From Fidelibacterota bacterium (GTDB taxonomy: Bacteria > Fidelibacterota > UBA2242 > JAFGTP01): a DNA stretch of 10,381 nucleotides. Below the pieces are notes generated by a model. The model had not been told where the DNA came from, did no database searches, and saw nothing but the letters and a program-made list of their open reading frames with translations. Both the position numbers and the translations under genes were made by a program. The stretch spans positions 1 to 10,381 of the forward strand of contig JAOZSG010000104.1 of assembly GCA_029939785.1 (NCBI GenBank). The letters are read 5' to 3'. Of the stretch, positions 1 to 7,233 are shown in pieces. Position 1 is the stretch's first letter. Each line of letters starts with the position of its first letter.

Positions 1-172
1 TCTCTATCCATTAATTAACAAATTAGGGACAGAGTGATTTACACTAACCCTGGAGTTCTGAGTCAAAGAACATGATTTTTTTAACAAGTTTTACTTTTTA
101 ATTAGAGTTGAATGATGTATTTTTATCCAAAATAATTGTGTCATTCAAGTAAAGTATTTTAGGATTGGTAAT
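1..172. other. Non-coding leader upstream of the first wall gene
   Basis: No start-to-stop gene is visible here. Frame 2 is open from the window edge only to a TGA at 35-37 (it would end ...NKLGTE), which could be the last codons of an upstream gene or chance. The block 25-60 is less AT-rich than its surroundings and contains a short inverted repeat (AGTG-ATTTA-CACT). The rest is AT-rich and ends in the candidate promoter and the AGGA ribosome site (161-164) of the next gene. Confidence 0.5.
108..136 (+). promoter_or_regulatory. Candidate sigma70 promoter for the wall-enzyme pair
   Basis: TTGAAT (108-113, 4/6 to the -35 consensus) is followed by a 17-base spacer and AATAAT (131-136, 5/6 to the -10 consensus). 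Transcription would start near 143, leaving a leader of about 30 bases before the TTG start at 173. In a region this AT-rich such matches arise easily by chance, so the call is tentative. Confidence 0.3.
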
Positions 173-1417
173 TTGAATATAAAAATAATTGGATTTTTTT
201 GCATATTGTTATTAGGAAATATTTCATCTGCAAAGATGATGAATAATTCTATTTATAATATTTCTGCAGGGACTATTTCAAATGTTTTATATGTAGATAA
301 AAGCAAACAAAAATTATTTGTTGTTAATAGTAATGCTCCAGGTGAGATTAAAATTATTGATGAATTTCGAATAACTACCGGCAAAAACAAAGGTAACAAA
401 ATTAAAGAAGGTGATTTAAAAACACCAGAAGGTATTTATACTATTATAAAAAAGTTACCCGGAGAACAACTCCTCAAAAAATATGGTCCATTGGCTTTGG
501 TACTTAATTATCCAAACTATATTGACAGAATAAACCAAAGATCCGGATCAAATATCTGGATTCATGGTAGAGATGAAGAAATTATCGATAGACAAACACA
601 GGGTTGCATTTCTTTAGAAAACAGTCATATTCTAGATCTTCTTCCCTATGTTACTATAAATGAAACTAAAGTAGTGATTGTTGATAGTGCTTTTATAAAT
701 CAAAAAGATGAATATAGAAATAAATTAAAACTAAAAAAGCAATATATTGATTCCTGGTCTAATTTATGGGAATCGGGTAATATAGATGATTATCTTGATT
801 TTTATTCTCCAAAATTTAAATCTGAAAACGGTAATTCATTTCATTCTTTTCAACAGCACAAAAGGAATTTGGAAAAGTTATATACGTGGAAAGAAATTTC
901 AATTGACAGCATTTATTATATCACATCAAAAAAAGAATCTATTGTCGAGTTCATTCAGACCTATACATCCCCTAAGTTTATTTCTACGGGTAAAAAAACA
1001 TTGACCTTATTATTAGATGAAAATGGTAACTGGAAAATCGTACGGGAACAATTTAAAAGAATAGGTCCTAGAATATATTTCAAAGATTTATTGAGTAAAT
1101 TTTTGGATTCATGGAGAATATCCTGGGAAGCAAAAAATGTAGATAAATATATTTCGTATTATCATAAATCTTTTAAATCAAATCATTTGACCTATGATGG
1201 GTGGTATGAAGACAAAAAATTAAAATTTACACAGTGTAAAAATATTCGAGTAAAAATATATCCAATTACAATTAACAGTTATAAACGAGATATATGGGAA
1301 GTAAAATTCAAACAAAAATATTCAGCAGACAGTTACAGTGATTTTGGTGTAAAGACTCTTTTAATAAAAAGAGATCGGAATTCTTTTAAGATTATTAATG
1401 AAATGTGGAGACCGTGA
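173..1417 (+). CDS. Exported YkuD-fold L,D-transpeptidase/L,D-carboxypeptidase with tandem NTF2-like domains (Csd6/Pgp2-like)
   Basis: This 414-residue protein acts on peptidoglycan in the cell envelope. A signal peptide spans residues 1-20 (K4, hydrophobic 5-15, SSA before the cleavage site). The YkuD catalytic domain covers about 37-170. Its active site is IHG with H131, then QGCIS with C145 as the nucleophile. The C-terminal half holds two copies of an NTF2-like fold, about 190-296 and 309-412. Their openings align without gaps 119 residues apart (DSW..xWE at 193-200 and 312-319; FKS at 215-217 and 334-336). YkuD followed by an NTF2-like domain is the arrangement of Helicobacter Csd6 and Campylobacter Pgp2, which trim tetrapeptides to tripeptides. 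True cross-linking L,D-transpeptidase activity cannot be excluded. The start is TTG with AGGA at 161-164; the first in-frame ATG (residue 22) would lose the signal peptide. The stop overlaps the next gene, which is also a wall peptidase. YkuD fold is certain; the Csd6-like role is inferred. Confidence 0.85.
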   Translation: MNIKIIGFFCILLLGNISSAKMMNNSIYNISAGTISNVLYVDKSKQKLFVVNSNAPGEIKIIDEFRITTGKNKGNKIKEGDLKTPEGIYTIIKKLPGEQLLKKYGPLALVLNYPNYIDRINQRSGSNIWIHGRDEEIIDRQTQGCISLENSHILDLLPYVTINETKVVIVDSAFINQKDEYRNKLKLKKQYIDSWSNLWESGNIDDYLDFYSPKFKSENGNSFHSFQQHKRNLEKLYTWKEISIDSIYYITSKKESIVEFIQTYTSPKFISTGKKTLTLLLDENGNWKIVREQFKRIGPRIYFKDLLSKFLDSWRISWEAKNVDKYISYYHKSFKSNHLTYDGWYEDKKLKFTQCKNIRVKIYPITINSYKRDIWEVKFKQKYSADSYSDFGVKTLLIKRDRNSFKIINEMWRP

Positions 1418-2850
1418 AAAAATTAATTATTTTATATATTTTCATAATATTTATTTTTATAAATACAATAAATGCAGAATCTACAAAAAGACCCCGTAAA
1501 GAACATTTTGTCTTTTTTAAAAACACACAAAATGAACTTAATGTTTATAAGTTATATGGACGACTTGACGGGAATACAGTTTTTATTCTGGGTGGAATTC
1601 AGGGCGATGAACCAGGTGGTTTTTACTCGGCAGACTTATATCCAAATCTTGTTCTTGAAAAAGGAAACTTAATTTTAATTCCAAGAGCAAATTTTCATTC
1701 AATTATTACCAACGATCGTGGTCTTAATGGAGATATGAATCGAAAATTCAAAAGTGGAACTCCAAGTGATATAGAGGATGAAATTGTTGAAATTATTAAA
1801 AAATATATGGCGGAGTCTGATTTATTTTTAAACCTGCATGATGGATGGGGATTTTATAGTGATATATGGGTAGGACCGGGACGAAATCCAAAAAGGTTCG
1901 GTCAATCAATTATTGCTGATACCGACATATATTTCAATGGAAAAGATACATTAAAATTAGAGGATATGGCAAAAGCAGTTTTATTAGAAGTAAACAAAAA
2001 AATATCCAACCCTAAGCATCAAATGCATTTTATGAACACTAAAACTTTCGATGAAAAATCAGAATATGATGAGATGAAAACATCTGCAACATATTGTGCA
2101 CTCACTAATTTTGGTATTCCTGCTTATGGTATTGAATCTTCTAAAAACTTAAACACTCTGGAAGAAAAAATTAGGTATCACAACTATGCTATTAATGAAT
2201 TTTTAGATTATATGGGCGTTGAACCGGAACATCCGGCTATTATTTATGAACCACCCACACTTTCATATATTACTGTTTTGATAAATAATTATAAAAAAAT
2301 TGTAGTCCCCAATAATGATACTCTAAGAATACTAAAAGGTGATTCTTTTAAAATTATTCATATTGAATCTAACTATGAGCGTGGTTTAAGTTGTGATGTT
2401 GCAAACTGGGGGACAAATCAAGATTTACACAAAGAAATTTTTTTAGATGGTTCATCTGTTGCAACAATCAGTAAAGATAATATGATAATTGGAAAAATAT
2501 CAATAGTGGTCAATAATTTTACATCTGATCTGATAGCTTACGTTTTTGAAACTAATGGCCGAAAACAAGTTATCCTGGATGGGCAAAGGTTCAAAATAAA
2601 ACGCGGTGAAAAATTTAAGATATTAGACATACTATCTCAGAATGAAACCAGCAAAAACATTACTGTCAATCTAAAAGGCTATGTGCCCCAAAACGGTAGT
2701 AATAAAGGAGAAGACAGAGGGTATTTGATTGATACTGATAAATTATATTGGAAGCGATACTCTTTATATGGAAATGGAAAAGTATATCCAATTTCAGTAA
2801 GAAATGGGAAACATGTTATCTCCAAATCATATATAGAGATAATTGATTAA
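1414..2850 (+). CDS. M99-family zinc carboxypeptidase, Csd4/Pgp1-like peptidoglycan D,L-carboxypeptidase
   Basis: This exported metallopeptidase is predicted to remove the third residue from peptidoglycan tripeptides, leaving dipeptides. Numbering is from the GTG at 1414 (478 residues). A signal peptide covers 1-21 (KK, then a long Ile/Phe core, ending INA). The zinc site reads GGIQGDEPGG, giving Q63 and E66, with H142 in NLHDGWGFY. Family M14 enzymes normally have His at the Q63 position; glutamine there is the hallmark of Helicobacter Csd4. R91 and N109-R110 fit the substrate-carboxylate site, and E241 (YGIES) is the likely catalytic glutamate. Residues from about 275 on are predicted beta-rich, as in the M99 C-terminal domains. 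The GTG at 1414 overlaps the upstream stop as GTGA and has GGAG just before it (1407-1410, short spacing). A GTG at 1405 is the longer alternative and adds three residues. The overlap with the Csd6-like gene implies coupled translation. Family assignment is strong; substrate is inferred. Confidence 0.88.
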   Translation: MKKLIILYIFIIFIFINTINAESTKRPRKEHFVFFKNTQNELNVYKLYGRLDGNTVFILGGIQGDEPGGFYSADLYPNLVLEKGNLILIPRANFHSIITNDRGLNGDMNRKFKSGTPSDIEDEIVEIIKKYMAESDLFLNLHDGWGFYSDIWVGPGRNPKRFGQSIIADTDIYFNGKDTLKLEDMAKAVLLEVNKKISNPKHQMHFMNTKTFDEKSEYDEMKTSATYCALTNFGIPAYGIESSKNLNTLEEKIRYHNYAINEFLDYMGVEPEHPAIIYEPPTLSYITVLINNYKKIVVPNNDTLRILKGDSFKIIHIESNYERGLSCDVANWGTNQDLHKEIFLDGSSVATISKDNMIIGKISIVVNNFTSDLIAYVFETNGRKQVILDGQRFKIKRGEKFKILDILSQNETSKNITVNLKGYVPQNGSNKGEDRGYLIDTDKLYWKRYSLYGNGKVYPISVRNGKHVISKSYIEIID

Positions 2851-2922
2851 ATATTATAGTACAACATAGATTACTATATTGTTTTGGTTAAAGAATTATT
2901 TAAAAAAATAAAATTTCTTTTT

Positions 2923-2966
2923 CCGTTGACTTTACATGTATCGTCTGTTAAATTCAACGGCTTTTT
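2923..2966 (+). terminator. Probable intrinsic terminator after the wall-enzyme pair
   Basis: CCGTTGA (2923-2929) pairs perfectly with TCAACGG (2954-2960). After one mismatch the stem continues with TTTA (2931-2934) against TAAA (2949-2952), closing a 14-base loop. C and five T (2961-2966) follow directly. It sits between the M99 gene and secD. The loop is large and the T run is short. The same bases also spell a promoter-like sequence, so its role is not settled. Confidence 0.5.
2926..2954 (+). promoter_or_regulatory. Candidate sigma70 promoter for secD-secF, overlapping the hairpin
   Basis: TTGACT (2926-2931, 5/6) is followed by exactly 17 bases and TAAATT (2949-2954, 4/6), with A/T tracts upstream (2900-2915) that could act as an UP element. 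Transcription would begin near 2961, giving a leader of about 48 bases before the secD ATG. It lies entirely inside the inverted repeat called as a terminator; one or both readings may be right. Confidence 0.4.
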
Positions 2967-3008
2967 AGTGAGTTATTAGAAATATGAATATTATCAAGGA
3001 AGTATTTA

Positions 3009-4922
3009 ATGTTTAAAAAGACAAGTGTTCGATTTGTTATTATTGGTATTGCATTAGCGTTAGCAATAATGACATTATCATGGAGTGTACGCTATTACAA
3101 TTTTTCTGAAGAAAAAATTGAAAATCTGCGTAGTAAAGGAGAATTGGGAAAATATCAAGATAGAATCTTAAATTTAGGATTAGATCTTCAAGGCGGTATT
3201 CATGTTGTATTAGAGGTTAACGTACCTAAATTGATTGAAAGTTTAGCAACCAATAAAACTAATCAATTTTCGAATGTATTAGATGCAGCAAAAAAAGAAT
3301 ACAATGAGAGTGATGCTGGTTTTTTTAGCATTTTTGAAAAACATGTCGAAAATAAAAATCTAAAGTTAGTAAGATTTTTTAATGATAGAGGTTATAAAAA
3401 TTCAGAAATTATTTCTCGGCTTGAAGCTGAATCTAAGGATGCAACTAACAGAGCAATGGCGGTAATTAGAAATCGAGTTGATCAGTTTGGAGTTTCCGAA
3501 CCTACTATTCAAAAAGCTGGAACATATCGAATAATTGTTGAACTTGCCGGAGTTACTGATCCGGAAAGAGCTAAACAGTTAATCCAAAAAACAGCCTTAT
3601 TAGAATTTATTTTACTTAAAGATCCTCTCGTAACACAATCATTTATCTCTGCTGTGGATGATTATCTAAAAACAGGAACAGCAAAGATTGCTTCTTTAGA
3701 TACGTCGGCTCTTGAAGATTCCACCGTTGCATTGAAAGAATCAAAAAATAAATCTATGAATATTAATGAACTGCTTGGTACATCAGAAGATACATCTGTA
3801 ATTGCCTCCGGTGAAAGTGACGAAAATAATGTTGTCGTAGATGAAAAACTTTTTGCAGATAAACCTTTTTCTTCTTTACTAAGAAATCTTGGTGACATGA
3901 TTGGTGTTCCTGAAGATAATTTATATGCAGTTAAAAAAATTCTAAAAGACTCAAGTGTTGTAAAATTACTCCCTTATGACTCTCAGATTGTCTGGGGTGC
4001 AAAACCGGAAATAAGAACATTAAATGACGGAACAACACGCAGTTATTATTTGCTTTATCATTTGAAACGTGATACAGATCTTCATGGAAAATATATTACA
4101 AACGCAAATGCAAATGTAGGTGGTGCGGGATCAAATGCCGGACAACCGGTAATAAACTTTCAATTAAATAATGAAGGCTCAAGAAAGTTTTCAAGACTAA
4201 CCGGAGCAAATATTAATAAAAGATTGGCAATTGTGCTGGACAAAAAAGTTTATATGGCACCTAATATCAGATCAAAAATTCCTAATGGAAGCGGCGTGAT
4301 TGAAGGTTTTGCAAATATGGCTGAATCAAAAGACATTGCTATTGTTTTACGTGCAGGTGCTTTACCTGCTCCAATTGATGTAATCGAAGAACGTTCTGTT
4401 GGACCGACACTTGGTAGAGATTCTATTGAACTCGGCACAAAACTTGGTGTTATTGGATTTATTTTTGTTGTGGTATTTATGGTTATATATTACAAAGGAT
4501 CCGGTCTTTTGGCTGATATTGCGTTATTAATGAACTTATTATTTGTTCTTGCAATATTAGCGGCACTGAAAGCAACTTTAACATTGCCCGGTATCGCGGG
4601 ATTAATTTTGACAATTGGAATTGCTGTAGATAATAATGTACTTGTATTTGAACGTATCAGAGAAGAATTAGATAAAGGCAAAACTGTAAAATCTTCAATC
4701 GATAGTGGATATGGAAAAGCTTTTGTTACTATTCTTGATGCAAACATAACAACAATTTTCACTGCTCTTATTCTGATGCAATTTGGAACCGGTCCTGTAA
4801 AAGGTTTTGCCATAACTCTTCTTTGGGGTGTGGTTGCAAGTTTCTTTACAGCGATATTTGTAACAAGAACAATTTATAATTATAGAACAGAACATAAAAT
4901 ATTAGAAAAACTAAGTATATAA
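3009..4922 (+). CDS. secD: Protein translocase subunit SecD
   Basis: SecD pairs with SecF at the SecYEG translocon and uses the proton gradient to pull exported proteins out on the periplasmic side. The 637-residue protein has a first membrane helix at about 9-28, then a large periplasmic region starting with GLDLQGG (57-63). The P1 core carries NRVDQFGVSEP (155-165) and VELAGVTDPE (177-186). The C-terminal membrane half begins near 475, with ALPAPI (451-456) and VGPTLG (464-469) before it. D541, the conserved transmembrane aspartate, lies in AVDNNVLVFERI. N542 replaces the alanine of the usual VDANV. Residues about 220-300 form a Ser/Asp/Glu-rich stretch without recognisable motifs that looks like an inserted linker in the P1 head. 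AAGGAAG at 2996-3002 supports the ATG. secF follows after 15 bases; no yajC is seen next to it. Confidence 0.97.
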   Translation: MFKKTSVRFVIIGIALALAIMTLSWSVRYYNFSEEKIENLRSKGELGKYQDRILNLGLDLQGGIHVVLEVNVPKLIESLATNKTNQFSNVLDAAKKEYNESDAGFFSIFEKHVENKNLKLVRFFNDRGYKNSEIISRLEAESKDATNRAMAVIRNRVDQFGVSEPTIQKAGTYRIIVELAGVTDPERAKQLIQKTALLEFILLKDPLVTQSFISAVDDYLKTGTAKIASLDTSALEDSTVALKESKNKSMNINELLGTSEDTSVIASGESDENNVVVDEKLFADKPFSSLLRNLGDMIGVPEDNLYAVKKILKDSSVVKLLPYDSQIVWGAKPEIRTLNDGTTRSYYLLYHLKRDTDLHGKYITNANANVGGAGSNAGQPVINFQLNNEGSRKFSRLTGANINKRLAIVLDKKVYMAPNIRSKIPNGSGVIEGFANMAESKDIAIVLRAGALPAPIDVIEERSVGPTLGRDSIELGTKLGVIGFIFVVVFMVIYYKGSGLLADIALLMNLLFVLAILAALKATLTLPGIAGLILTIGIAVDNNVLVFERIREELDKGKTVKSSIDSGYGKAFVTILDANITTIFTALILMQFGTGPVKGFAITLLWGVVASFFTAIFVTRTIYNYRTEHKILEKLSI

Positions 4923-4937
4923 TATAGGGATTTTGTA

Positions 4938-5825
4938 ATGCGATTTTTAAAAGATACACATTTTGAATTTGTTAAATTCAGTAAGACTGCGACTACAGTT
5001 TCTGCTATTATTATTGTACTGAGTTTAATATCTATTTTTGCAATAAGGGGCTTGAATTATGGAATTGATTTTTCAGGTGGTACTCTTATTCAATTGAAAT
5101 TTGACAAAGAAACCACTTCTACGGATCTTCGAAAAGATCTCGCAAAAGTAAATTTAGATAAAAGTGTAATTCAAAAAGCTGGTGGACCAAATGAGTTTTT
5201 TATCAGAATAGCACAAAGTGAAGAAGAAATAGATGCACAGGAAACTTTGGAAGAAGTTTTGAAAGTTTCCGGCAGAAAATATGAAATTCTAAAGACAGAA
5301 AAAGTTGGACCGAAAATAGGTGGCGAATTACGTAGAGATGCTGTAAGAGCCATTATTTGGGCTATCATCGTTATTGGAATTTATATTTCAGTTCGTTTTG
5401 AATTTCGTTTTGCAATTGGAGCCGTTATTGCCCTGATACATGATGTTATATTTACTCTTGGAGTTTTTTCTTTATTACAATTTGAAATTTCGCTTTCAAC
5501 AATTGCGGCTTTTCTGACAATTGTAGGATATTCATTAAACGATACTATTGTACTATATGATAGAATTCGTGAAAATATGAAGAAAAATAAAAGAGTCAAT
5601 ATTGAAGAACAAGTTAATAGTAGCATAAACCAAACTATCAGTAGAACAATCATAACATCTTTTACAACATTTATTGTCGTTCTTGTTCTTGCTTTTTCTA
5701 ATGGCGAAGTTCAGGTTTTTGCTTTTGCTATGATTATTGGTGTATTGGTTGGAACTTATTCCTCAATTTATATTGCAGGTCCTGTAATTATTGCATGGGA
5801 AAATAAAGTAAAAACAAAAAAGTAA
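4938..5825 (+). CDS. secF: Protein translocase subunit SecF
   Basis: SecF is the partner of SecD in the inner membrane and completes the 12-helix proton-driven complex that assists Sec export. At 295 residues it has the usual length. Features in order are: first helix about 17-37, the signature GIDFSGGT (42-49), a periplasmic domain ending in KVGPKIGGELRRDA (122-135), then five helices from about 136 to 285. VGYSLNDTIVLYDRIREN (196-213) contains the conserved D202 and R209 of the SecF fourth helix. TISRTIITSFTT (233-244) is the next family block. AGGGA at 4926-4930 supports the ATG. It lies 15 bases after secD, so the two are certainly co-transcribed. A hairpin terminator follows. SecD and SecF are not fused, unlike in most Bacteroidetes. 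Confidence 0.97.
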   Translation: MRFLKDTHFEFVKFSKTATTVSAIIIVLSLISIFAIRGLNYGIDFSGGTLIQLKFDKETTSTDLRKDLAKVNLDKSVIQKAGGPNEFFIRIAQSEEEIDAQETLEEVLKVSGRKYEILKTEKVGPKIGGELRRDAVRAIIWAIIVIGIYISVRFEFRFAIGAVIALIHDVIFTLGVFSLLQFEISLSTIAAFLTIVGYSLNDTIVLYDRIRENMKKNKRVNIEEQVNSSINQTISRTIITSFTTFIVVLVLAFSNGEVQVFAFAMIIGVLVGTYSSIYIAGPVIIAWENKVKTKK

Positions 5826-5846
5826 TGTATTTATATATATAAATGA

Positions 5847-5876
5847 TAAAATGCTCCTGATTATGGGAGCATTTTA
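5847..5876 (+). terminator. Rho-independent terminator after secF
   Basis: TAAAATGCTCC (5847-5857) and GGAGCATTTTA (5866-5876) form a perfect 11-bp stem, extendable by one A-T pair, with an 8-base loop. The A- and T-rich outer arms would let it work on both strands. It lies 22 bases after the secF stop and only 20 bases before the purA ATG, so transcription of purA depends on read-through or on a promoter overlapping it. Confidence 0.75.
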
Positions 5877-5896
5877 TATTTAAAAAGGACAATAAT

Positions 5897-7147
5897 ATGT
5901 CAGTGGTTTCAATACTAGGTGCTCAGTGGGGTGATGAAGGTAAAGGGAAAATAGTTGACATCCTTTGTGAAGATATTGATTGTGTCGCAAGATTTCAAGG
6001 TGGAGCAAATGCCGGACATACTATATTGATTAATGGTGAAGAAACCATTTTACATCAATTACCCAGTGGTGTTATGCGTGAAAATATAAAATGTGTGCTT
6101 GGTAATGGAATGGTTATTGACCCTGTTGCTCTTCTTGATGAAATCAAGATGGTTGAGAGCAAAGGATTAAAAATAAGAAATAGATTATCTATCTCTTCTC
6201 TCGCAAATGTAGTGACACCATTACATAAAGCACTTGATACATCAAACGAAACATCTTTAGGCGAAATGGCAATTGGTACTACAAAAAAGGGAATAGGGCC
6301 ATGTTATGCTGATAAAATTTCTAGAAATGGGTTTTTGTTTAAAGATTTAAATAATCTTGCTGATATAAAAAAATCTCTCGAAGAAAAAACAGAAAATTCA
6401 ATAAATAGGAAATATATTAAAGAGTCCGATAAAAAATTATTGAAGGATCAATACAATGAGTTTTATAAAGCCTGTGAAATTTTAAGAGACTATACAACAG
6501 ATACTATCTCTATGTTAAATGAGATGATTAAACAAAACAGCAAAATACTTGTTGAAGGTGCTCAGGGTAGTTTACTTGATATTGATTTTGGCACATATCC
6601 TTTCGTGACATCATCCAATACAACTGCCGGTAATATTTCCACAGGACTTGGAATAGGACCTACAAAAATTGACAAGGTGCTTGGAGTAGTAAAAGCTTAT
6701 TTAACCAGAGTTGGAGCAGGACCTTTCCCAACTGAATTAAATGATAATGACGGTCAAAAATTACAAAAAACTGGTTTTGAAATCGGAGCGACAACCGGAA
6801 GACAAAGAAGATGTGGTTGGTTTGATGCTGTTCTTGGTAAATATAGCTCTCAAATTAATGGTTTTACATCCATCATTATCACTAAACTAGATGTTCTTGA
6901 TGAATTTGACGAAATAAAAATATGTACGAAGTATAAGAATGGAAAATTCCCTGATATTAATCTAAAAGACGCCGAACCCGAATATATAATTCTACCTGGT
7001 TGGAAATCTTCTATCTGTAATATTAGAGACTTTGATAAACTGCCTGAAAATGCAAAAAAATATCTCGCAACATTAGAAAATTTATTAGATGTCAGGATAA
7101 GTCATATATCTGTAGGAAAAGGCAGAGAACAAATTATTACACGATAA
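5897..7147 (+). CDS. purA: Adenylosuccinate synthetase
   Basis: PurA joins IMP and aspartate using GTP to give adenylosuccinate, the first committed cytosolic step to AMP. The 416-residue chain is close to the usual 420-430. GAQWGDEGKGK (8-18) is the GTP-binding glycine loop and includes catalytic D13. FQGGANAGHT (33-42) holds catalytic H41; both match the E. coli numbering. GTTKKGIGPCYADK (127-140), VEGAQGSLLDIDFGTYPFVT (219-238), TTGRQRRCGW (299-308), TKLDVLD (329-335, guanine recognition) and SVGKGREQ (405-412) are all in place. AAGGA (5885-5889) lies seven bases before the ATG. The gene stands alone: a hairpin precedes it and a new promoter follows it. No truncation or missing catalytic residue is seen. 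Confidence 0.98.
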   Translation: MSVVSILGAQWGDEGKGKIVDILCEDIDCVARFQGGANAGHTILINGEETILHQLPSGVMRENIKCVLGNGMVIDPVALLDEIKMVESKGLKIRNRLSISSLANVVTPLHKALDTSNETSLGEMAIGTTKKGIGPCYADKISRNGFLFKDLNNLADIKKSLEEKTENSINRKYIKESDKKLLKDQYNEFYKACEILRDYTTDTISMLNEMIKQNSKILVEGAQGSLLDIDFGTYPFVTSSNTTAGNISTGLGIGPTKIDKVLGVVKAYLTRVGAGPFPTELNDNDGQKLQKTGFEIGATTGRQRRCGWFDAVLGKYSSQINGFTSIIITKLDVLDEFDEIKICTKYKNGKFPDINLKDAEPEYIILPGWKSSICNIRDFDKLPENAKKYLATLENLLDVRISHISVGKGREQIITR

Positions 7148-7168
7148 ATTTGATAGCTTTTTTGTGTA

Positions 7169-7197
7169 TTGACTTAGAAATGATTTTTTTCTATATT
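7169..7197 (+). promoter_or_regulatory. Strong sigma70-like promoter of the ruvB-queA-ispD-ispF operon
   Basis: TTGACT (7169-7174, 5/6), a 17-base spacer and TATATT (7192-7197, 5/6) make the best promoter match in the window. The predicted transcript start is near 7203-7205, leaving about 60 bases of leader before ruvB. It lies in the only sizeable gap between purA and ruvB, as expected for a new transcription unit. Confidence 0.65.
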
Positions 7198-7212
7198 ATT
7201 AAGAATAAAATT

Positions 7213-7233
7213 ACGTACTAATCACGTTTTTTT
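7213..7233 (+). repeat. Small inverted repeat plus T run in the ruvB leader
   Basis: ACGT (7213-7216) and ACGT (7224-7227) are separated by seven bases, and seven T end at 7233. Flanking AAAA and TTTT could extend the pairing past two T-T mismatches. It begins about 10 bases after the predicted transcript start. It could be an operator or a weak hairpin; it does not match the LexA boxes of E. coli or Bacillus. Function unknown. Confidence 0.3.

Noticed and set aside
786..1004. 72-codon + strand frame inside the L,D-transpeptidase gene
   Set aside because: It lies in a different frame within a gene whose protein sequence is well supported, and its translation shows no recognisable domain.
2855..2878. 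Inverted repeat TATAGTA-N10-TACTATA just after the carboxypeptidase stop
   Set aside because: The stem is almost entirely A-T pairs and lacks a solid T run, so it would be weak; such repeats are expected by chance in this base composition. The hairpin at 2923-2966 is the better terminator.
4490..4813. Open frame of 107 codons on the - strand within secD
   Set aside because: It is antisense to a fully conserved transmembrane coding region, has no ribosome site or family resemblance, and reflects codon bias of secD. Other - strand frames in secD, secF, queA and ispF were rejected for the same reason.
3009..5825. SecDF fusion
   Set aside because: secD ends with a TAA at 4920-4922 and secF has its own AGGGA site and ATG after 15 bases, so they are two genes.
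7148..7168. Possible terminator after purA (GATAGC then T6)
   Set aside because: There is a run of T but no G+C stem before it; only the promoter just downstream is supported.
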